A DNA stretch of 64,000 nt from Microbacterium sp. C7(2022) (GTDB taxonomy: Bacteria; Actinomycetota; Actinomycetes; Actinomycetales; Microbacteriaceae). Of the stretch, positions 63,162 to 64,000 are shown piece after piece. The notes under the pieces are model-generated. The model saw nothing but the letters and a program-made list of their open reading frames with translations, had not been told where the DNA came from and did not search any database. Position 1 is the stretch's first letter; each line of letters begins with the position of its first letter. The stretch is taken from positions 124,001-188,000 of the forward strand of contig NZ_JAPEHV010000001.1 of assembly GCF_028823665.1 (NCBI RefSeq), read 5' to 3'. The position numbers were made by a program, and so were the translations under genes.

Positions 63162-64000
63162 ATGGGAACCGCCAACCTCACCCGCGAAGAGACGGCCGCG
63201 CGATCCGCGGCGATCACTGCGCGCAGCATCCATGCCGTCCTCGACCTGACGGGCGCGATCGACCCTGACCGGACCGACTTCCCGGTGACGACCACGCTCG
63301 AGTTCGACGCCGCCACCGACGAGACCTGGATCGACTTCATCGGCCCGGGCGTGAACCGCGTCACGGTCAACGGCGCAGAGATTCCCGTCCGCTACGACGG
63401 CGCGCGCATCGCCATCTCCGGGCTCACCGCTCACAACACCGTGATCGTCGAGGCGGCGGGTGGGTACAGCCGTTCCGGCGAGGGCCTGCACCGCTTCGTC
63501 GACCCCGTCGACGGCGAGACCTACCTCTACACGCACTATGAGCCGGCCGACGCTCGCCGCGTGATCGCGTGCTTCGAGCAGCCCGACATGAAGTCGCGCT
63601 ACACGTTCGAGGTCACCGCCCCCCTCGGGTGGCAGGTGCTGTCGAATCAGGATGCCACGGCCACCGTGGTCACCGGCGACGCGCAGACCGTGACCTTTGC
63701 GCCGACCCTTCCGCTGTCGAGTTACATCACTGCTCTTGCCGCGGGCCCCTATCACCGCGTCGAGTCGACGTGGCAAAAGGGCGACCGAACTGTCGCACTC
63801 GCCGCGCTGTGCCGTGCGTCGCTGGCCGAGTACCTCGAGGCCGACGAGATCCTCGAGGTCACGCGCCAGGGCATGGACTTCTTTGATGACGCCTTCGGAT
63901 TTCCCTACCCGTGGGGCAAGTACGACCAGATCTTCGTCCCCGAGTACAACATCGGCGCGATGGAGAACCCGGGGCTCGTCACCTTCACCGAGGCATACCT
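63162..64000 (+). CDS. pepN: Aminopeptidase N, 3' partial
   Basis: The first 279 residues of an M1 zinc aminopeptidase that runs off the right edge. The N-terminal beta-saddle domain begins GTANLTREETAARSAAI; LYTHYEPADARRVIACFEQPDMKSRYTFEVTAP is conserved in the family, and the peptide-binding motif GAMEN appears at the very end (YNIGAMENPG). The zinc motif HExxH should follow within about 40 codons outside the window. The ATG is close to a GGAGG. Confidence 0.95.
   Translation, partial: MGTANLTREETAARSAAITARSIHAVLDLTGAIDPDRTDFPVTTTLEFDAATDETWIDFIGPGVNRVTVNGAEIPVRYDGARIAISGLTAHNTVIVEAAGGYSRSGEGLHRFVDPVDGETYLYTHYEPADARRVIACFEQPDMKSRYTFEVTAPLGWQVLSNQDATATVVTGDAQTVTFAPTLPLSSYITALAAGPYHRVESTWQKGDRTVALAALCRASLAEYLEADEILEVTRQGMDFFDDAFGFPYPWGKYDQIFVPEYNIGAMENPGLVTFTEAY

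Overview
The window is chromosomal DNA from a high-G+C actinobacterium, most likely a member of Microbacteriaceae close to Microbacterium. This rests on base composition, on families such as DUF3180, DUF4192, actinobacterial ClpC and the short ArgA-type acetyltransferase, and on a gene order that is a rearranged version of the ppa-tilS-hpt-ftsH-folEPBK-DUF3180-DUF2520-panC-lysS-clpC-radA block of mycobacteria. I see no prophage, insertion sequence, CRISPR array or rRNA.

Layout. 1-7.0 kb: an operon of overlapping genes for protein phosphorylation signalling (transglutaminase-like protein with no catalytic Cys, three FHA proteins, a PP2C phosphatase and a Ser/Thr kinase). 7.0-12.4 kb: a degenerate serine-recombinase-like protein, a Na+/H+ antiporter, proline iminopeptidase and a DEAD-box helicase. 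12.4-26 kb: metabolism, including an aldehyde dehydrogenase, an MFS symporter, a tryptophan-to-anthranilate operon (kynA, amidohydrolase, kynU), a GT2-GtrA fusion, two SDRs, pgi and an esterase. 26.2-26.6 kb: a Glu-Asp-Phe tRNA cluster. 26.8-52 kb: the conserved core block (M23 endopeptidase, ppa, tilS, hpt, ftsH, folate genes, PH-domain membrane proteins, DUF2520, panC, lysS, clpC). Accessory genes interrupt it at 30.1-32.8 kb and 43.8-49.1 kb. 52-64 kb: argA-like acetyltransferase, VapBC, radA, ldh, an MFS exporter, tRNA-Ser, lipoproteins, a GT1 glycosyltransferase with its MarR-type regulator and the start of pepN.

The most unusual signals are not ordinary genes. (1) The heptamer GGATGCC/GGCATCC occurs about a hundred times by eye, against about fifteen expected. 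Six tight inverted pairs form hairpins, mostly at gene ends, as uptake-sequence pairs do in Neisseria and Haemophilus. (2) A putative PD-(D/E)XK (DUF559-type) nuclease gene is bracketed by two pairs of 49-bp palindromes, each pair with a 73-bp period. (3) A second palindrome family occurs at 26.0 and 59.1 kb, each copy followed by short GC-rich tandem repeats. (4) A three-gene module (small helical protein, helical-domain alpha/beta hydrolase, lipoprotein) splits the tilS-hpt pair and looks like a secreted enzyme with partners. (5) The tryptophan operon has no recognisable kynurenine formamidase and carries an amidohydrolase instead. (6) PanC is changed at most of its substrate-binding positions, and panD, coaX and lsr2 are missing from their usual places.

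Start codons were chosen by ribosome-binding site, stop/start overlap and domain boundaries. All functional calls rest on motif recognition by eye, with no database search.
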